A DNA stretch of 64,000 nucleotides from an uncultured Aquimarina sp. Lineage in GTDB: Bacteria; Bacteroidota; Bacteroidia; Flavobacteriales; Flavobacteriaceae. The notes beneath the pieces were generated by a model. It was not told the DNA's origin. It searched no databases and was given only the letters and a program-made list of their open reading frames with translations. The translations under genes were made by a program, and so were the position numbers. This document shows positions 18,899 to 28,467 of this stretch, in pieces (position 1 is the first letter of the stretch; every line of letters starts with the position of its first letter). The stretch spans positions 1 to 64,000 of the forward strand of contig CANMLS010000016.1 of NCBI GenBank assembly GCA_947498785.1, given 5' to 3'.

Positions 18899-19561
18899 CT
18901 AGATATTCGTAATCTCCTTCAATTCTGTGATGGTTTGAATTGGATCTTCACTTTTAAAAACAAAACTACCCGCAACTAATACATCTGCTCCAGCTTCTAC
19001 TAATTGTTTTGCATTTTTATTGGTTACACCTCCATCAATTTCTATGAGAGTGTTGGCATTGTTTTTTACAATAATCTCTCGTAATTTTTGAACCTTCTTA
19101 TACGTATTTTCAATAAAAGATTGTCCTCCAAATCCGGGGTTTACACTCATGATACATACCAAATCAATATCATTTATCACATCTTCCAATAAATTTACAT
19201 TGGTATGAGGGTTTATGGCTACACCTGCTTTCATTCCTTCGGCTTTAATAGCTTGCAATGTTCTGTGTAAATGGGTACAAGCTTCATAATGTACCGTAAG
19301 GATATTGCTTCCCAAATTAGCAAATGTTTTGATATACCTATCTGGGTCTATAATCATTAAATGTACATCAATGGTCTTGTTGGCGTGTTTTACAATATCC
19401 CTTAAAACGGGCATGCCAAAAGAAATATTAGGTACAAAAACACCATCCATGATGTCTATATGAAACCAATCAGCTTCACTTTTGTTAATCATTTCTACAT
19501 CGCGTTGTAAATTTGCAAAGTCTGCAGCCAATACCGAAGGGGCAATTCTTTTTAAAGACAT
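18899..19561 (-). CDS. rpe: Ribulose-phosphate 3-epimerase
   Basis: A 220-residue TIM-barrel enzyme interconverting ribulose 5-phosphate and xylulose 5-phosphate in the pentose phosphate pathway. Family hallmarks are present: IAPSVLAADFANLQ, HIDIMDGVFVPNISFG, DVHLMI, VCIMSVNPGFGGQSFI, EIDGGV and DVLVAGSFVF. Metal and catalytic residues (His, Asp, Asp) sit in these strands. Full length for the family. The AraC gene follows by nine bases. Confidence 0.95.
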   Translation of the reverse strand: MSLKRIAPSVLAADFANLQRDVEMINKSEADWFHIDIMDGVFVPNISFGMPVLRDIVKHANKTIDVHLMIIDPDRYIKTFANLGSNILTVHYEACTHLHRTLQAIKAEGMKAGVAINPHTNVNLLEDVINDIDLVCIMSVNPGFGGQSFIENTYKKVQKLREIIVKNNANTLIEIDGGVTNKNAKQLVEAGADVLVAGSFVFKSEDPIQTITELKEITNI

Positions 19562-19611
19562 AAAGTTGTGTTGTTTGAGGCAAAAATACCACTTAAGTTT
19601 TAAATAATATA

Positions 19612-20031
19612 CTAACCAAGCTTCATAAATTTTTGAACGAGATAAGAGATACTTTTATAATGTTCTGGGTTATTTGTTTTTTCTTTTTGTAAAAATAATT
19701 GTAGTTCTTCTTTGCCCGAATCGTTTGATATTACTGTGAATGAAGAATGATATTCTGTAAAAGAAACTTTCTTTGTTTTTTTATCCAACATTTTAATAAT
19801 ATTATAGTGTCTAGAGTCTTTTTTGATTTTTTCAAACATCATTTTAACTATTTCTTCTTTACCTTCCAGAATTTGAAAGAAATTGCCTTCAGAATAGATA
19901 AGTATACCCGTAATATTTATAGAGTTATTGTGCAAACGGACAAAATCCATAAGTTTTGCTATATCAGAATTTGATATATTAGGATTAACTGTACTGACAT
20001 AACTAATAATGTATTTCGTAGTATATTTCAT
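19612..20031 (-). CDS. BLUF-domain blue-light photoreceptor
   Basis: A 139-residue stand-alone BLUF protein that would bind FAD and sense blue light. Y11 (IISYVS), N35 (in HNNSINITG) and Q53 (FFQILEG) keep exactly the spacing of Y8, N32 and Q50 in cyanobacterial Slr1694/PixD. There is no fused effector, so signalling must go through a partner protein. The gene is convergent to rpe by position only and divergent from a Crp/Fnr regulator 345 bases away. Whether they work together is unknown. Confidence 0.85.
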   Translation of the reverse strand: MKYTTKYIISYVSTVNPNISNSDIAKLMDFVRLHNNSINITGILIYSEGNFFQILEGKEEIVKMMFEKIKKDSRHYNIIKMLDKKTKKVSFTEYHSSFTVISNDSGKEELQLFLQKEKTNNPEHYKSISYLVQKFMKLG

Positions 20032-20376
20032 GATTAACTGATTAATAGAGAAGTAGTTAATTAAAGATACAATTTTTGGAATAACTTCACTACTAAATTA
20101 ATTTTTTATAAAAAAGTACACTTATGGATATCTTTAAAGTACTAAAATACCCTGTTCTGTATTTTGGTATGAGTTTGTCAATGGTAATGAATTTAAAAAT
20201 TTTAGCTTTTGAATATGCTTTGCAGGACTTTTTTATCAAAAAATCACATTTTTATGTTAAAATGAAAAAGGTTTGAACCACTTCTTATAGAAAATCAGAG
20301 AAATTTGCCCGAATTTTAAATCTAAACTTTTGTTTTTAAACAAAATAATGATAGTTCTAAACAAGAAACTGTTCAA
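20032..20376. other. Divergent intergenic region between BLUF and Crp/Fnr genes
   Basis: A 345-base AT-rich gap that should contain both divergent promoters. A short piece at about 20250-20285 (CATTTTTATG, then GGTTTGAACCACTTC) resembles the right end of the dispersed repeat, but the rest of the element is not recognisable. No gene seen. Confidence 0.4.
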
Positions 20377-20943
20377 ATGAATGAAATTAGAAAGTTTATT
20401 GAAAATATTGAACCGATGAGTGATTCTGATTGGCAATTTTTCTCTTCCAAATTACAGAAAGTAAAACTTAAAAAGAATTCACTCTTATTGAAAATAGGAG
20501 AGGTTGAAGATCACTTGTGCTTTATGAGAAAAGGAGTAGTGAGGTTTTATGTTCCAAGAGAAGATCACGATTTAACTTTTGGTTTTTTATTCGAAAATGA
20601 ATTTGTTACTGCTTATGATTCATTTTTAATGCGAACTCCTTCTGAATATCAAATCGAAACCTTATCAGAAACCATTTTATGGAAAATTACTCATAGAGAT
20701 CTTGAGAAGGTTTATGAAAAAACGGATTGTGGAAACATTATTGGAAGAAAAATGGCTGAAAATATGTTTTTGATAAAATCGAAAAGAGAACTTTCTTTAT
20801 TAAGTAAAACAGCAGAAGAACGATATTTGGACTTATTCACTGATAGACCAAAATTATTACAACAAATTCCATTAAAATATATAGCCTCCTATATAGGTGT
20901 TACTCCTCAAGCATTAAGTAGAATAAGAAGCCGCATTACTTAA
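20377..20943 (+). CDS. Crp/Fnr-family transcriptional regulator
   Basis: 188 residues: an N-terminal cyclic-nucleotide-binding-type beta-roll (~residues 20-110, with LKKNSLLLKIGEVEDHLCFM and GVVRFYV) and a C-terminal helix-turn-helix (IPLKYIASYIGVTPQALSRI). No Fnr-type cysteine cluster is seen, so an iron-sulfur oxygen sensor is unlikely. Short Crp-like proteins of this type are common in Bacteroidota and often have no known ligand. A DoxX-like membrane protein gene follows by 63 bases and is its likely target or partner. Confidence 0.85.
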   Translation: MNEIRKFIENIEPMSDSDWQFFSSKLQKVKLKKNSLLLKIGEVEDHLCFMRKGVVRFYVPREDHDLTFGFLFENEFVTAYDSFLMRTPSEYQIETLSETILWKITHRDLEKVYEKTDCGNIIGRKMAENMFLIKSKRELSLLSKTAEERYLDLFTDRPKLLQQIPLKYIASYIGVTPQALSRIRSRIT

Positions 20944-21006
20944 CTTAGGTTCATTGTTTTTACGTAGTAGATTTCTGAATTTTACATTTCAATAATTTAG
21001 AAAAAT

Positions 21007-21459
21007 ATGAAACCATTAGTTGTTCTGTTATTAAGTTTTATAGTATCAGTTTTTATACTTAAAATTCTCAAAAAAGAATATGAATTTACATTGTCAGGAA
21101 GAATTTCAATGTCTATTATGTTAGTATTTACAGCTATTGGGCATTTTGTTTTTACCAAAGGAATGTCAATTATGATACCCAAATTTATTCCTTTCAAAGA
21201 AGCTCTTGTTTATTTTACAGGGATGTTTGAGATTTTATTAGCTGTAGGTCTTCTAATCCCCAAATTTAAAAACATATTTGGGTGGATGCTTATTATTTTT
21301 CTTGTGTTAATGCTACCTGCTAATATTTATGCATCTATAAATAATGTGAACTATCAAAAAGGAACATATGATGGAAACGGTCTCACCTATTTGTGGTTTA
21401 GAATTCCTGCTCAATTATTTTTTATCGGTTGGACTTATATTTGTACCATTCGATTTTAA
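21007..21459 (+). CDS. DoxX-like small membrane protein
   Basis: A 150-residue protein with four hydrophobic segments and a DoxX-type pattern (GHFVFTKGMSIMIPKFIPFK and GMFEILLAVGLLIP). Function is unclear; relatives are named after the DoxD/DoxX thiosulfate:quinone oxidoreductase parts but are mostly uncharacterised. It follows the Crp/Fnr gene on the same strand with a short gap, which suggests a regulator-target pair. Confidence 0.7.
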   Translation: MKPLVVLLLSFIVSVFILKILKKEYEFTLSGRISMSIMLVFTAIGHFVFTKGMSIMIPKFIPFKEALVYFTGMFEILLAVGLLIPKFKNIFGWMLIIFLVLMLPANIYASINNVNYQKGTYDGNGLTYLWFRIPAQLFFIGWTYICTIRF

Positions 21460-21493
21460 TCACGATATAAAAAACCAATCTCTCTCTGGTATC

Positions 21494-21564
21494 AAAAAAT
21501 AAGAAAAGTGATGCTGTAAATAAATATATCCTCTCAAAAACAACTTATTTTTTGCGTCACTTTT
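21494..21564 (+). other. Interleaved inverted repeats (possible RNA pseudoknot)
   Basis: AAAAAATAAG (21494-21503) pairs with CTTATTTTTT (21544-21553). AAAAGTGATGC (21504-21514) pairs, with one G-U, with GCGTCACTTTT (21554-21564). The order A, B, A', B' is that of an H-type pseudoknot, or of two mutually exclusive hairpins. It lies 35 bases after the DoxX-like stop, so a terminator role is also possible. Confidence 0.4.
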
Positions 21565-22343
21565 TTGAAATGCTTAATTTACACTATGCTGTTGTAAAAA
21601 AATATTTCATCCTATTTCATTGTTTTGATAAAACGAACCTTTTTTGATTCTATAAGATGTAATGATCTCTTTTTAAGTGTTTTATGGTGGAGTAGGGAAT
21701 GAGGTCAAAAATGAAATTAAAATTCAAGATGACACTTTACCTTATATGACATAAGGTAAAACCATAAGTATTTGTTAGTCAGTAACTTAATTTTGTTTTT
21801 TTTCTTAAAAAAATGATAATCTTTTTTATATTTGATAGGTACTAAATAACCTTTAAAATATAAACTGTTGGGACGAAATATTCTTTTTTATACCCCCAGA
21901 AAAAAAGAGTGTATTGGGTTTGTGATTATAAATGTGTTATGTAGAATTAAGTATTCATGGTTTTTTACATCTAAGTTTTAAAATTTATGAATTTATAGTA
22001 AAACCTAAAATCTAAATACTTAAGTAAGCATATGAATGAGTCATAATTAACTTCAAACATACTTTTATTTTATTGCTAGAGTGTTAACTGAAGATGCTTT
22101 GATATAGATATAAACTGTTTTATATCGAGATAGATAGTATCTATTTGTTTTTAAGTATTATTTAGTGATGTGATTATAGCAATAGGTTCTTTTTTGATTG
22201 TTGTAAAAGGTTTTTGGATACCCGTTTTTGTTAACCTGATATCTTGATATAGAAATATTTTTATTGTATTGAGTAGAAAATTGGGATAGATATATTTCGA
22301 TTTGGTGACATATCTGGTATTTTTTTATGGAGAAATGATGTAT

Positions 22344-22471
22344 ATTTTTTTGATCAATTGAAGTGTTTTTGCACTTCATACTAGTGTCATGATGTAGAAA
22401 AAGACAAATATCGAGCGCAAGAAAGTATTATAACGAATTTTAAAAAAGTTTATATCACTTCTGATATAAGA
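22344..22471 (+). repeat. Dispersed AT-rich palindromic repeat, copy A
   Basis: Shares with copy B the block TTTTTTGATCAATTGAAGTG, then CTTCATA, AGAAAAAGAC, CGAATT and AAAAAAGTTTA...CACTTC in the same order and spacing. The left arm present in B is not clearly recognisable here, so the copy may be partial. It ends 68 bases before the first gene of the TOMM cluster. Confidence 0.6.
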
Positions 22472-22539
22472 ATTAAAAAGTGATAGAGTAAAAATTTAAA
22501 TAGAGTAAGAATTTCATATATAAAATAGGTTCGCTGAAA

Positions 22540-23499
22540 ATGGCAATTCTTAAAAATAATCAAACACAAGAAATCATATGTCTTAATGCCCAACACACGT
22601 TTGGGAGAAATCGTAATACTTCCAATACATATCTTTCTGAGCAAGATATATCACAATCTCACGCCTTGATATCATGGAAAGGTAGTCATTGGTATATTCA
22701 GGATCATAGTAGAAATGGTACTTTGGTTAATGGAGAGTATATAAATCATGCAACGGTAAAACTTTCTAAAGGATCCAAAATTAAGTTTGGAGAAAAGGAA
22801 ACTACACAATGGGAAATGATAAATTTGGATTCTCCATCAAGTTACCTGAAGTCATTAGAGAATCCAAATAAGATAGTAGAACTTACCTCATGTCATGTAT
22901 TTCCTGATACTAAAAAACCAGAAATTCTTATTTATCCTGAAGATACCATATGGAAATTAGAAAAAAATGGAGAAGCTATTGATTTAGTTCAGGGTGAAGT
23001 ATATAATATTGATAATGAAGAATATGTATTTGTAGAAAATAATATATTAGAAGATACAATGGATAATGGACATGTAGTAAATAACGCTTATTTTCAGTTC
23101 ATCCTGAGTTCTGATGAAGAACATATACGTATCAAAATTATTACTCAAAATCAAGAATTAGATTTAGGAGAACGGGTACATAATTATATTCTTTTGGCTT
23201 TGGCAAGAAAAAGGCTAAATGATGTAAATAAAGGATATGTTCTAAGAGATCAAGGTTGGATTACAATTGCCAGTTTACTAAAAGATATGAGTAGAGAATT
23301 TGGTAAAGAATTAGACGTGTATTATTTAAACCTGAAAATTTATCGTCTTAGGAAACAATTATTAGAGACAAAGCCTTATGGATATCTCTTTTCTAATGTG
23401 ATAGAAAGAAGATATGGAGAAATACGACTTGCACATGCTTATTTTCAAATACTAAAAGAAGAAGAGTGTATCGGAGAAGTATTGGCTGGTGAGCATTAA
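22540..23499 (+). CDS. FHA-domain protein with C-terminal winged-helix-like region
   Basis: 319 residues. Residues ~12-95 form a forkhead-associated phosphothreonine-binding domain with all landmarks: FGR at 21-23, SQSHALISW around 38-46 and NGTLVNG at 59-65. The middle (~100-200) is not recognised. The C-terminal ~100 residues (LGERVHNYILLALARKRL, then GWITIASLLKDM and VYYLNLKIYRLRKQL) look like a winged-helix DNA-binding domain, as in FHA-containing regulators. It directly precedes a Ser/Thr kinase gene, so it is probably the kinase's phospho-substrate or reader and may regulate the cluster. Confidence 0.8.
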   Translation: MAILKNNQTQEIICLNAQHTFGRNRNTSNTYLSEQDISQSHALISWKGSHWYIQDHSRNGTLVNGEYINHATVKLSKGSKIKFGEKETTQWEMINLDSPSSYLKSLENPNKIVELTSCHVFPDTKKPEILIYPEDTIWKLEKNGEAIDLVQGEVYNIDNEEYVFVENNILEDTMDNGHVVNNAYFQFILSSDEEHIRIKIITQNQELDLGERVHNYILLALARKRLNDVNKGYVLRDQGWITIASLLKDMSREFGKELDVYYLNLKIYRLRKQLLETKPYGYLFSNVIERRYGEIRLAHAYFQILKEEECIGEVLAGEH

Positions 23500-23552
23500 A
23501 AACATGTTTTGTACAATTAAAATTTTATGTAAATCAAAAATAATACTTGACC

Positions 23553-26500
23553 ATGAAAAACCTTTCGACACCCCAAAAATCAGATGTCGATATTGATCTT
23601 AAAAACTATAAGATAGAAGAAAAAATTGGAGAAGGAGGATATGGTAAAGTTTTTAAAGCAAAACAAATAAGCACAGGCCAAACAGTGGCTATCAAAATGC
23701 TTAAGTTTAAAAATACACTGAGCGAACAGTCAAAAAAACAACATATAGCTCGTTTTGAAAGAGAAACACAATTGTGTGTTCAAATTAACCATCCTAATAT
23801 AGTGAAACTTTTAGACAAAGGGTATACTATACAAGAAGAACCATATGCTGTTTTCGAATTTATTTCTGGAGAAACATTAAAAGATCTTATCAATCGTACT
23901 AGCGGTTTGTCAGCAGAAGAAACTGGTATTTTAATGGAACAAGTTTTAGATGCTCTAGAATGTGCCCATGCCAAAGGAATTATTCATCGTGACCTAAAAC
24001 CACATAATATCATGGTCACCAAAAGAAAAACCAAATCCTATGTAAAAATATTGGATTTTGGTATGGGAACGTTTTCTTATGATTTTAAAGATGAGAACTA
24101 TAAGGATTTAACGTTAACTCAAGAAGTGATAGGTACTCCTGCGTACAGTGCACCAGAACAATTAAGAGGAGAGCCTCCTACTATAAAGTCAGATATATAC
24201 GCTTGGGGATTAATATTTTTAGAATGTCTTACGGGCCAACCTGTAATGAAGGGGACCAGTGTAGCAGAAATATTTCAACAGCAGTTAAATGCTGTTAATG
24301 TTCCTTTACCACCATCAATTATAGATCATCCTATTGCCAAAATACTAAATGATGTATTGCATAAAGACCCTCGTCAACGTATTCCTAATGCAGAAATGAT
24401 TTCTGAAGCTCTTTCAGAAATAAACTTGAGCACAATTGTAGGGCAAATACAACCACAAAATACAATTGTGCAACCAGTCGAAGATGTTACTCAAATTAAT
24501 CAATTTGCCTGGCTTAGTAATCATAGTGAGAAACGACAACTTACCGTACTTTGTGCAAAACTTAACTTATCAATATCAGATAAATCTGCTTTGGATATAG
24601 AAACCCTTGAAGCGATTCAAAAAGATCAGCTACATCTTTGTAAAGATATGGGAGTACGTTTTGGAGCTCATATTTCTGGCACCATGGCTGATACTATTAT
24701 TATGTATTTTGGATATCCGCAGGTAAGTGATAATGATGCCAGACGAGCTGGTAGAACTGCATTAGAACTCATAAGTCAATTACAAAAAAGAAGTGCATTA
24801 CTCTATGCTCAACATAGAATAAAAATTGACATACGAGTAGCTATCAATTCTGGTACAGTACTTATAAAACATAAAAGTGCTCCAGAAGGATTAGTAACTA
24901 ATACTGCATTTAATCTGTTATACGAAACTCAACCAGGACATATTCTGGTAGGAGAGACTACCAAAAAACTATTAGATCCTTATTTGGAGTTCGAACCTCA
25001 TAGTAGCCAAAGGTTTTCGGGAAGTGGTCATGCTATATCTACATTTTTACTTACTGGTGAACGTCCTTCAGAAGCCCTGTCAAATCTTAGTTTACGTAGT
25101 GCCGAACAAAAGATGATTGGCCGGGAAACGGAACAACAGCAGATTTTGGAGGTATGGAAGTCAATTTCATCTGCAAATGGAAAAACTGTATTGGTCAAAG
25201 GTCAAGCTGGAATAGGAAAATCTAAACTCATTTATGAGACTAAAAAACAAATCATTAATGAAGAGTTTTTGGTTAGAGAATGTCGTTGTCTTCCAGAATA
25301 TCAGAATAATGCATTGTATCCTATTTTCGAGATGCTTAAAAAAGATGCAGAAATACATGAGGATATCACCGATAGCATCCCTCAACTTCGAAAAGTATTA
25401 CAAAAAGCAGGTTGTGATCCTTCTGTTGCTATCCCTGTACTATGTTCTTGGTTTTCTATTCCTTTGGGAGATTCTTATCCAACCTCAGATGCTTCTCCTT
25501 TAGAACAAAAAGAAATATTATTTGATACATTAGAAAAATGGATTTTGAGTATTGATACTCAACAAAAATTCATGTTGATTGTAGAAGATTTACATTGGAT
25601 AGATCCCACAAGTCTTGAGTTTTTAAACATATTGGTTACAAAAATCTTTACACAAAACTACTTTTTATTACTTACCGCAAGACCAGAGTTTACTACCGAT
25701 TGGACAGAGGAACAGGTAACTACTATAGTCTTAGATATACTTAACAAGACCTATACAGAATCATTGATCAAAGACCTTATTTATCAAAAACCTATTGAAA
25801 CTAAAGCGCTAGGTTATATTGTGGAACGATCTGATGGTATTCCTTTGTTTATTGAAGATCTAACCAGTATGTTACTTGAACAAGATTACTTGGTTTTAGA
25901 TAACGGAACATACCAACTGGCAGATAAATTTGATACGTCCTCAGTACCAGTAACTTTAAAAGGTTTACTCAATACAAGATTAGGTCGTACTGGTTTTGCC
26001 AAAGAAACTGCACAATTGGCTGCAGCTATTGGTCGTGAGTTCACCTATGATCTCTTAGTAAAAGCATCCATGCATGATGAAGCTATGGTACAAGGTAATC
26101 TTAATGTACTACAGAAAGCTAATCTTATCTATCGTCAACGTCGAGTACATAATGAGATTTATATTTTTCGTCATGCATTAATTCGAGATGCGGCATACGA
26201 GAGTATGGTATCCCAACTTAAAAAAGAGGTACATAGCAGAATTGCAGAGGCTATAGAAAATAATTTTAAAGAAATTATTAATGAAAATCCATTTGAATTG
26301 GCTAGACATCAAGCTGAAGCTGGGCAATATGAAAAAGCATCCTTTTATGGTTTGCGATCTATTTCTGATACGTTAAAAAAATCTTCGTATTTAGAATCTA
26401 TAAATCAATCAAATATAGTGATTGAATGGACTAGAGAAATTCAAATAAAAACAAGTAGAATCGAAAGTGAGTTACGAATAAATCAATATTTAGTTCAGGC

Positions 26501-27605
26501 ATTAATAGCTATTAAAGGGTTTGCACATGAAGAAGTAAAATTGGTTAATGATAGATCTGAAGAACTAAGTCTTTTATTACCCGATAGTTCTAATTGGTTA
26601 TTAAATATTTTGTGGACTAGAATTCAATTCAACCTTATGTCCGCAGATTATTCTAAATATGAACCTTTATGGATTAAAGCCGAAAAAGATGCTTTGGAGT
26701 TAAATCACAAGACATTACTTGTTGCTCTTTATGGTATAAATGGTTATAAGAATTGGCTATTTGGTAAATACAAAGAGGCGGAAAAAAATCTGAATAAATC
26801 AATTGAAATTTATGATGATGTAAATGGTAAAGACGTAAAAGAATCTTTTGGTATAGATTATAAGGTTTATTGTTATTTGGTTTTAGCTAATGTATATGCA
26901 TTTATTGGAGACTTCAATAAAAGTGATGAATTTGGAGATGAGGGTATTGAAATGGCGGAATCACTAAATGATGCGCATACAAAAGCATATGCCTTATCTC
27001 TTTATATATCGCTTTACTTTTATCGTGATGAAAACGAGAGGATTAAAAAAGTTTTGAAGGATAATACGGATTTTTTAGTAAAACATAATTTCACTACATT
27101 TTTGTATTTGTTTGAGACCCTTAGTGGATTAGTAAATGATGATATTCATAATAGCATGAAATATAGAGATCTCATAGGTGATACAGGTGTAAAAGCTGCG
27201 GGGACATATTATTCTCTAATAGTTGCGCAAACAGCCTATAATTGTGCTCAATATAAAACTTCTCTTCAAATTATAGAGGATAATATGCAAGATGCTAAAA
27301 ATAGTGGAGAGGTATTTCAATTGCCGGATTTTTATCGTCTTAAAGCTATGTGCTTATCTAAATTAACAAAGTCAAATAAAGAAATAAATCAGAATTTTGA
27401 TAATGGACTTGAATTTGCTAAAAAAGATAAAACTCTATTATATCAATTAAGAATACTAGTAGATTATCACAAAACTACAAATAGTTTAGAATTAAAAAAT
27501 AAATGTATCGAAGAAATGCGTTTGTTACAATTTAAAGTAAATGAACAGAAAGGTATTAAACAAGTCAATCAAATAAGTGAAATATTAATAAATAATCATC
27601 TATAA
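23553..27605 (+). CDS. TOMM-system Ser/Thr kinase / cyclase-like / AAA ATPase fusion
   Basis: 1350 residues from the ATG at 23553 (a TTG two codons upstream is rejected). Kinase domain 20-290 looks active: IGEGGYGKV, VAIK (K48), HRDLKPHN (145-152), DFG (168-170), SAPEQ. Residues ~328-505 are a class III nucleotide-cyclase homology domain in which the first metal Asp is K336 and the catalytic Arg position is N454; D380 remains. Residues ~520-750 are an AAA/STAND-like ATPase (GQAGIGKS at 550-557, LIVEDLHWID near 674). The rest (~900-1350) is helical and TPR-like. Architecture and length match, from memory, the TOMM system kinase/cyclase fusion family (TIGR03903). The first precursor gene starts 12 bases after its stop. 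Confidence 0.88.
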   Translation: MKNLSTPQKSDVDIDLKNYKIEEKIGEGGYGKVFKAKQISTGQTVAIKMLKFKNTLSEQSKKQHIARFERETQLCVQINHPNIVKLLDKGYTIQEEPYAVFEFISGETLKDLINRTSGLSAEETGILMEQVLDALECAHAKGIIHRDLKPHNIMVTKRKTKSYVKILDFGMGTFSYDFKDENYKDLTLTQEVIGTPAYSAPEQLRGEPPTIKSDIYAWGLIFLECLTGQPVMKGTSVAEIFQQQLNAVNVPLPPSIIDHPIAKILNDVLHKDPRQRIPNAEMISEALSEINLSTIVGQIQPQNTIVQPVEDVTQINQFAWLSNHSEKRQLTVLCAKLNLSISDKSALDIETLEAIQKDQLHLCKDMGVRFGAHISGTMADTIIMYFGYPQVSDNDARRAGRTALELISQLQKRSALLYAQHRIKIDIRVAINSGTVLIKHKSAPEGLVTNTAFNLLYETQPGHILVGETTKKLLDPYLEFEPHSSQRFSGSGHAISTFLLTGERPSEALSNLSLRSAEQKMIGRETEQQQILEVWKSISSANGKTVLVKGQAGIGKSKLIYETKKQIINEEFLVRECRCLPEYQNNALYPIFEMLKKDAEIHEDITDSIPQLRKVLQKAGCDPSVAIPVLCSWFSIPLGDSYPTSDASPLEQKEILFDTLEKWILSIDTQQKFMLIVEDLHWIDPTSLEFLNILVTKIFTQNYFLLLTARPEFTTDWTEEQVTTIVLDILNKTYTESLIKDLIYQKPIETKALGYIVERSDGIPLFIEDLTSMLLEQDYLVLDNGTYQLADKFDTSSVPVTLKGLLNTRLGRTGFAKETAQLAAAIGREFTYDLLVKASMHDEAMVQGNLNVLQKANLIYRQRRVHNEIYIFRHALIRDAAYESMVSQLKKEVHSRIAEAIENNFKEIINENPFELARHQAEAGQYEKASFYGLRSISDTLKKSSYLESINQSNIVIEWTREIQIKTSRIESELRINQYLVQALIAIKGFAHEEVKLVNDRSEELSLLLPDSSNWLLNILWTRIQFNLMSADYSKYEPLWIKAEKDALELNHKTLLVALYGINGYKNWLFGKYKEAEKNLNKSIEIYDDVNGKDVKESFGIDYKVYCYLVLANVYAFIGDFNKSDEFGDEGIEMAESLNDAHTKAYALSLYISLYFYRDENERIKKVLKDNTDFLVKHNFTTFLYLFETLSGLVNDDIHNSMKYRDLIGDTGVKAAGTYYSLIVAQTAYNCAQYKTSLQIIEDNMQDAKNSGEVFQLPDFYRLKAMCLSKLTKSNKEINQNFDNGLEFAKKDKTLLYQLRILVDYHKTTNSLELKNKCIEEMRLLQFKVNEQKGIKQVNQISEILINNHL

Positions 27606-27617
27606 AATTTGTAACCA

Positions 27618-28178
27618 ATGAGTAAAGAAGACAAAAAAAAGATTTATGATATCTGCAAAAATTATTTCGATCTCAGCTTGAAGTGTGATCTTAATGAAGA
27701 AATGTCAAAGGCTTTTAAAGACCCCAAAAAGACAGTTGCTTTTTTAACTGATGGAAAAATGGATAATAAGTATGTATGGGAAGAAAAAGAAGGACCCTGG
27801 AAAGGCTGTGGTATGAAATTGCCAAAAAATACCAGAGTAATATTAGATTATGAAGTGTCTTGGCCTACGTTATATTTTGAAGAAGAAAAAGGAGATTCAA
27901 AGGAAACAATTATAATAAAAGAATCACCTTTAATGGTCCAATCTTCCACTAATACGCCTGATAAATATAGTCCTGAAGAACTTCAAAGAATTAACGTAAA
28001 AACGTTTATTAAACCAGATAGTGAAATAACTATTGTTCTGCCTTTTGACGAAACAGAACTAAAAAATTATGATGCAGTACTGGTAATGCCATGTTTTATT
28101 CCAGATAAGGATATGTTAACAAAAGTATGTCTTAAAGATCAAAAAGATCAGCCAGATATAATTTTAACGAGTTGCTAA
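27618..28178 (+). CDS. TOMM/RiPP precursor 1, nitrile-hydratase-leader-like
   Basis: 186 residues, no signal peptide. Residues ~8-87 resemble the nitrile-hydratase-alpha-related leader (NHLP) used by some RiPP precursors: a helical part (YFDLSLKCDLNEEMSKAFKD), a PKKTVAF turn and a terminal LPKNTRVILDYEVSWPTLYF strand pair. A ~100-residue C-terminal part carries IKESPLMVQ, MPCFIPDKDMLTKV and ends ILTSC. It is 12 bases behind the kinase gene and about half-identical to precursors 2 and 3. The Thr-Ser-Cys end is a plausible YcaO target, but which residues are modified is unknown. A non-precursor role (small structural protein) is possible. Confidence 0.7.
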   Translation: MSKEDKKKIYDICKNYFDLSLKCDLNEEMSKAFKDPKKTVAFLTDGKMDNKYVWEEKEGPWKGCGMKLPKNTRVILDYEVSWPTLYFEEEKGDSKETIIIKESPLMVQSSTNTPDKYSPEELQRINVKTFIKPDSEITIVLPFDETELKNYDAVLVMPCFIPDKDMLTKVCLKDQKDQPDIILTSC

Positions 28179-28276
28179 TATCTAAAAAGTAAAATATAGA
28201 ACAAGTCTAATACTAATAAAAAAATCATAAATAAATCTGGTTTTTAGGTTGATGGTTTAATTTATAGTATCTTTTT

Positions 28277-28312
28277 ATAAGGGTTTGATCATCAAAGATT
28301 AAACCCTTATTT
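28277..28312 (+). terminator. Hairpin between precursor 1 and precursor 2
   Basis: A perfect 10-bp stem ATAAGGGTTT / AAACCCTTAT (28277-28286 and 28301-28310) followed by TTT, about 100 bases after the precursor 1 stop. Probably an intrinsic terminator or attenuator separating the FHA-kinase-precursor 1 transcript from the later genes. Confidence 0.65.
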
Positions 28313-28467
28313 TAACAAAGGTTAAGCCGCACATTTGTCTCATTTGTTGTATTAATATATAGATGTAATCTTCTGTTTATTGCTTTGATTCAATTCGAAA
28401 TTACCCCCATTTATTTTTAATAGTAGGAATTTAAATTATTTTAATAACTCTTAAAACTTTAAACCAA

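Larger units (their letters stand above)
21460..22539. other. Long non-coding region upstream of the TOMM cluster
   Basis: About 1080 bases without a credible gene. Two structures stand out. At 21494-21564 two complementary pairs are interleaved as A-B-A'-B' (possible pseudoknot or compound terminator). At ~22344-22471 lies repeat copy A. An 8-bp pair TATCACTT/AAGTGATA straddles the repeat's right end. The promoter for the FHA gene should lie in the last 70 bases, but no clear TAnnTTTG element was found there. Confidence 0.5.

Noticed and set aside
20250..20285. Possible fourth copy of the dispersed repeat
   Set aside because: Only the last ~30 bases resemble the repeat; the core blocks are missing.
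22158..22379. 73-residue minus-strand frame upstream of the TOMM cluster
   Set aside because: Composition is unlike a protein (Ile/Tyr/His/Gln-rich in AT-rich DNA) and it overlaps repeat copy A.
25234..25503. 89-residue frame inside the kinase fusion
   Set aside because: It overlaps the AAA domain in another frame, with no independent evidence.
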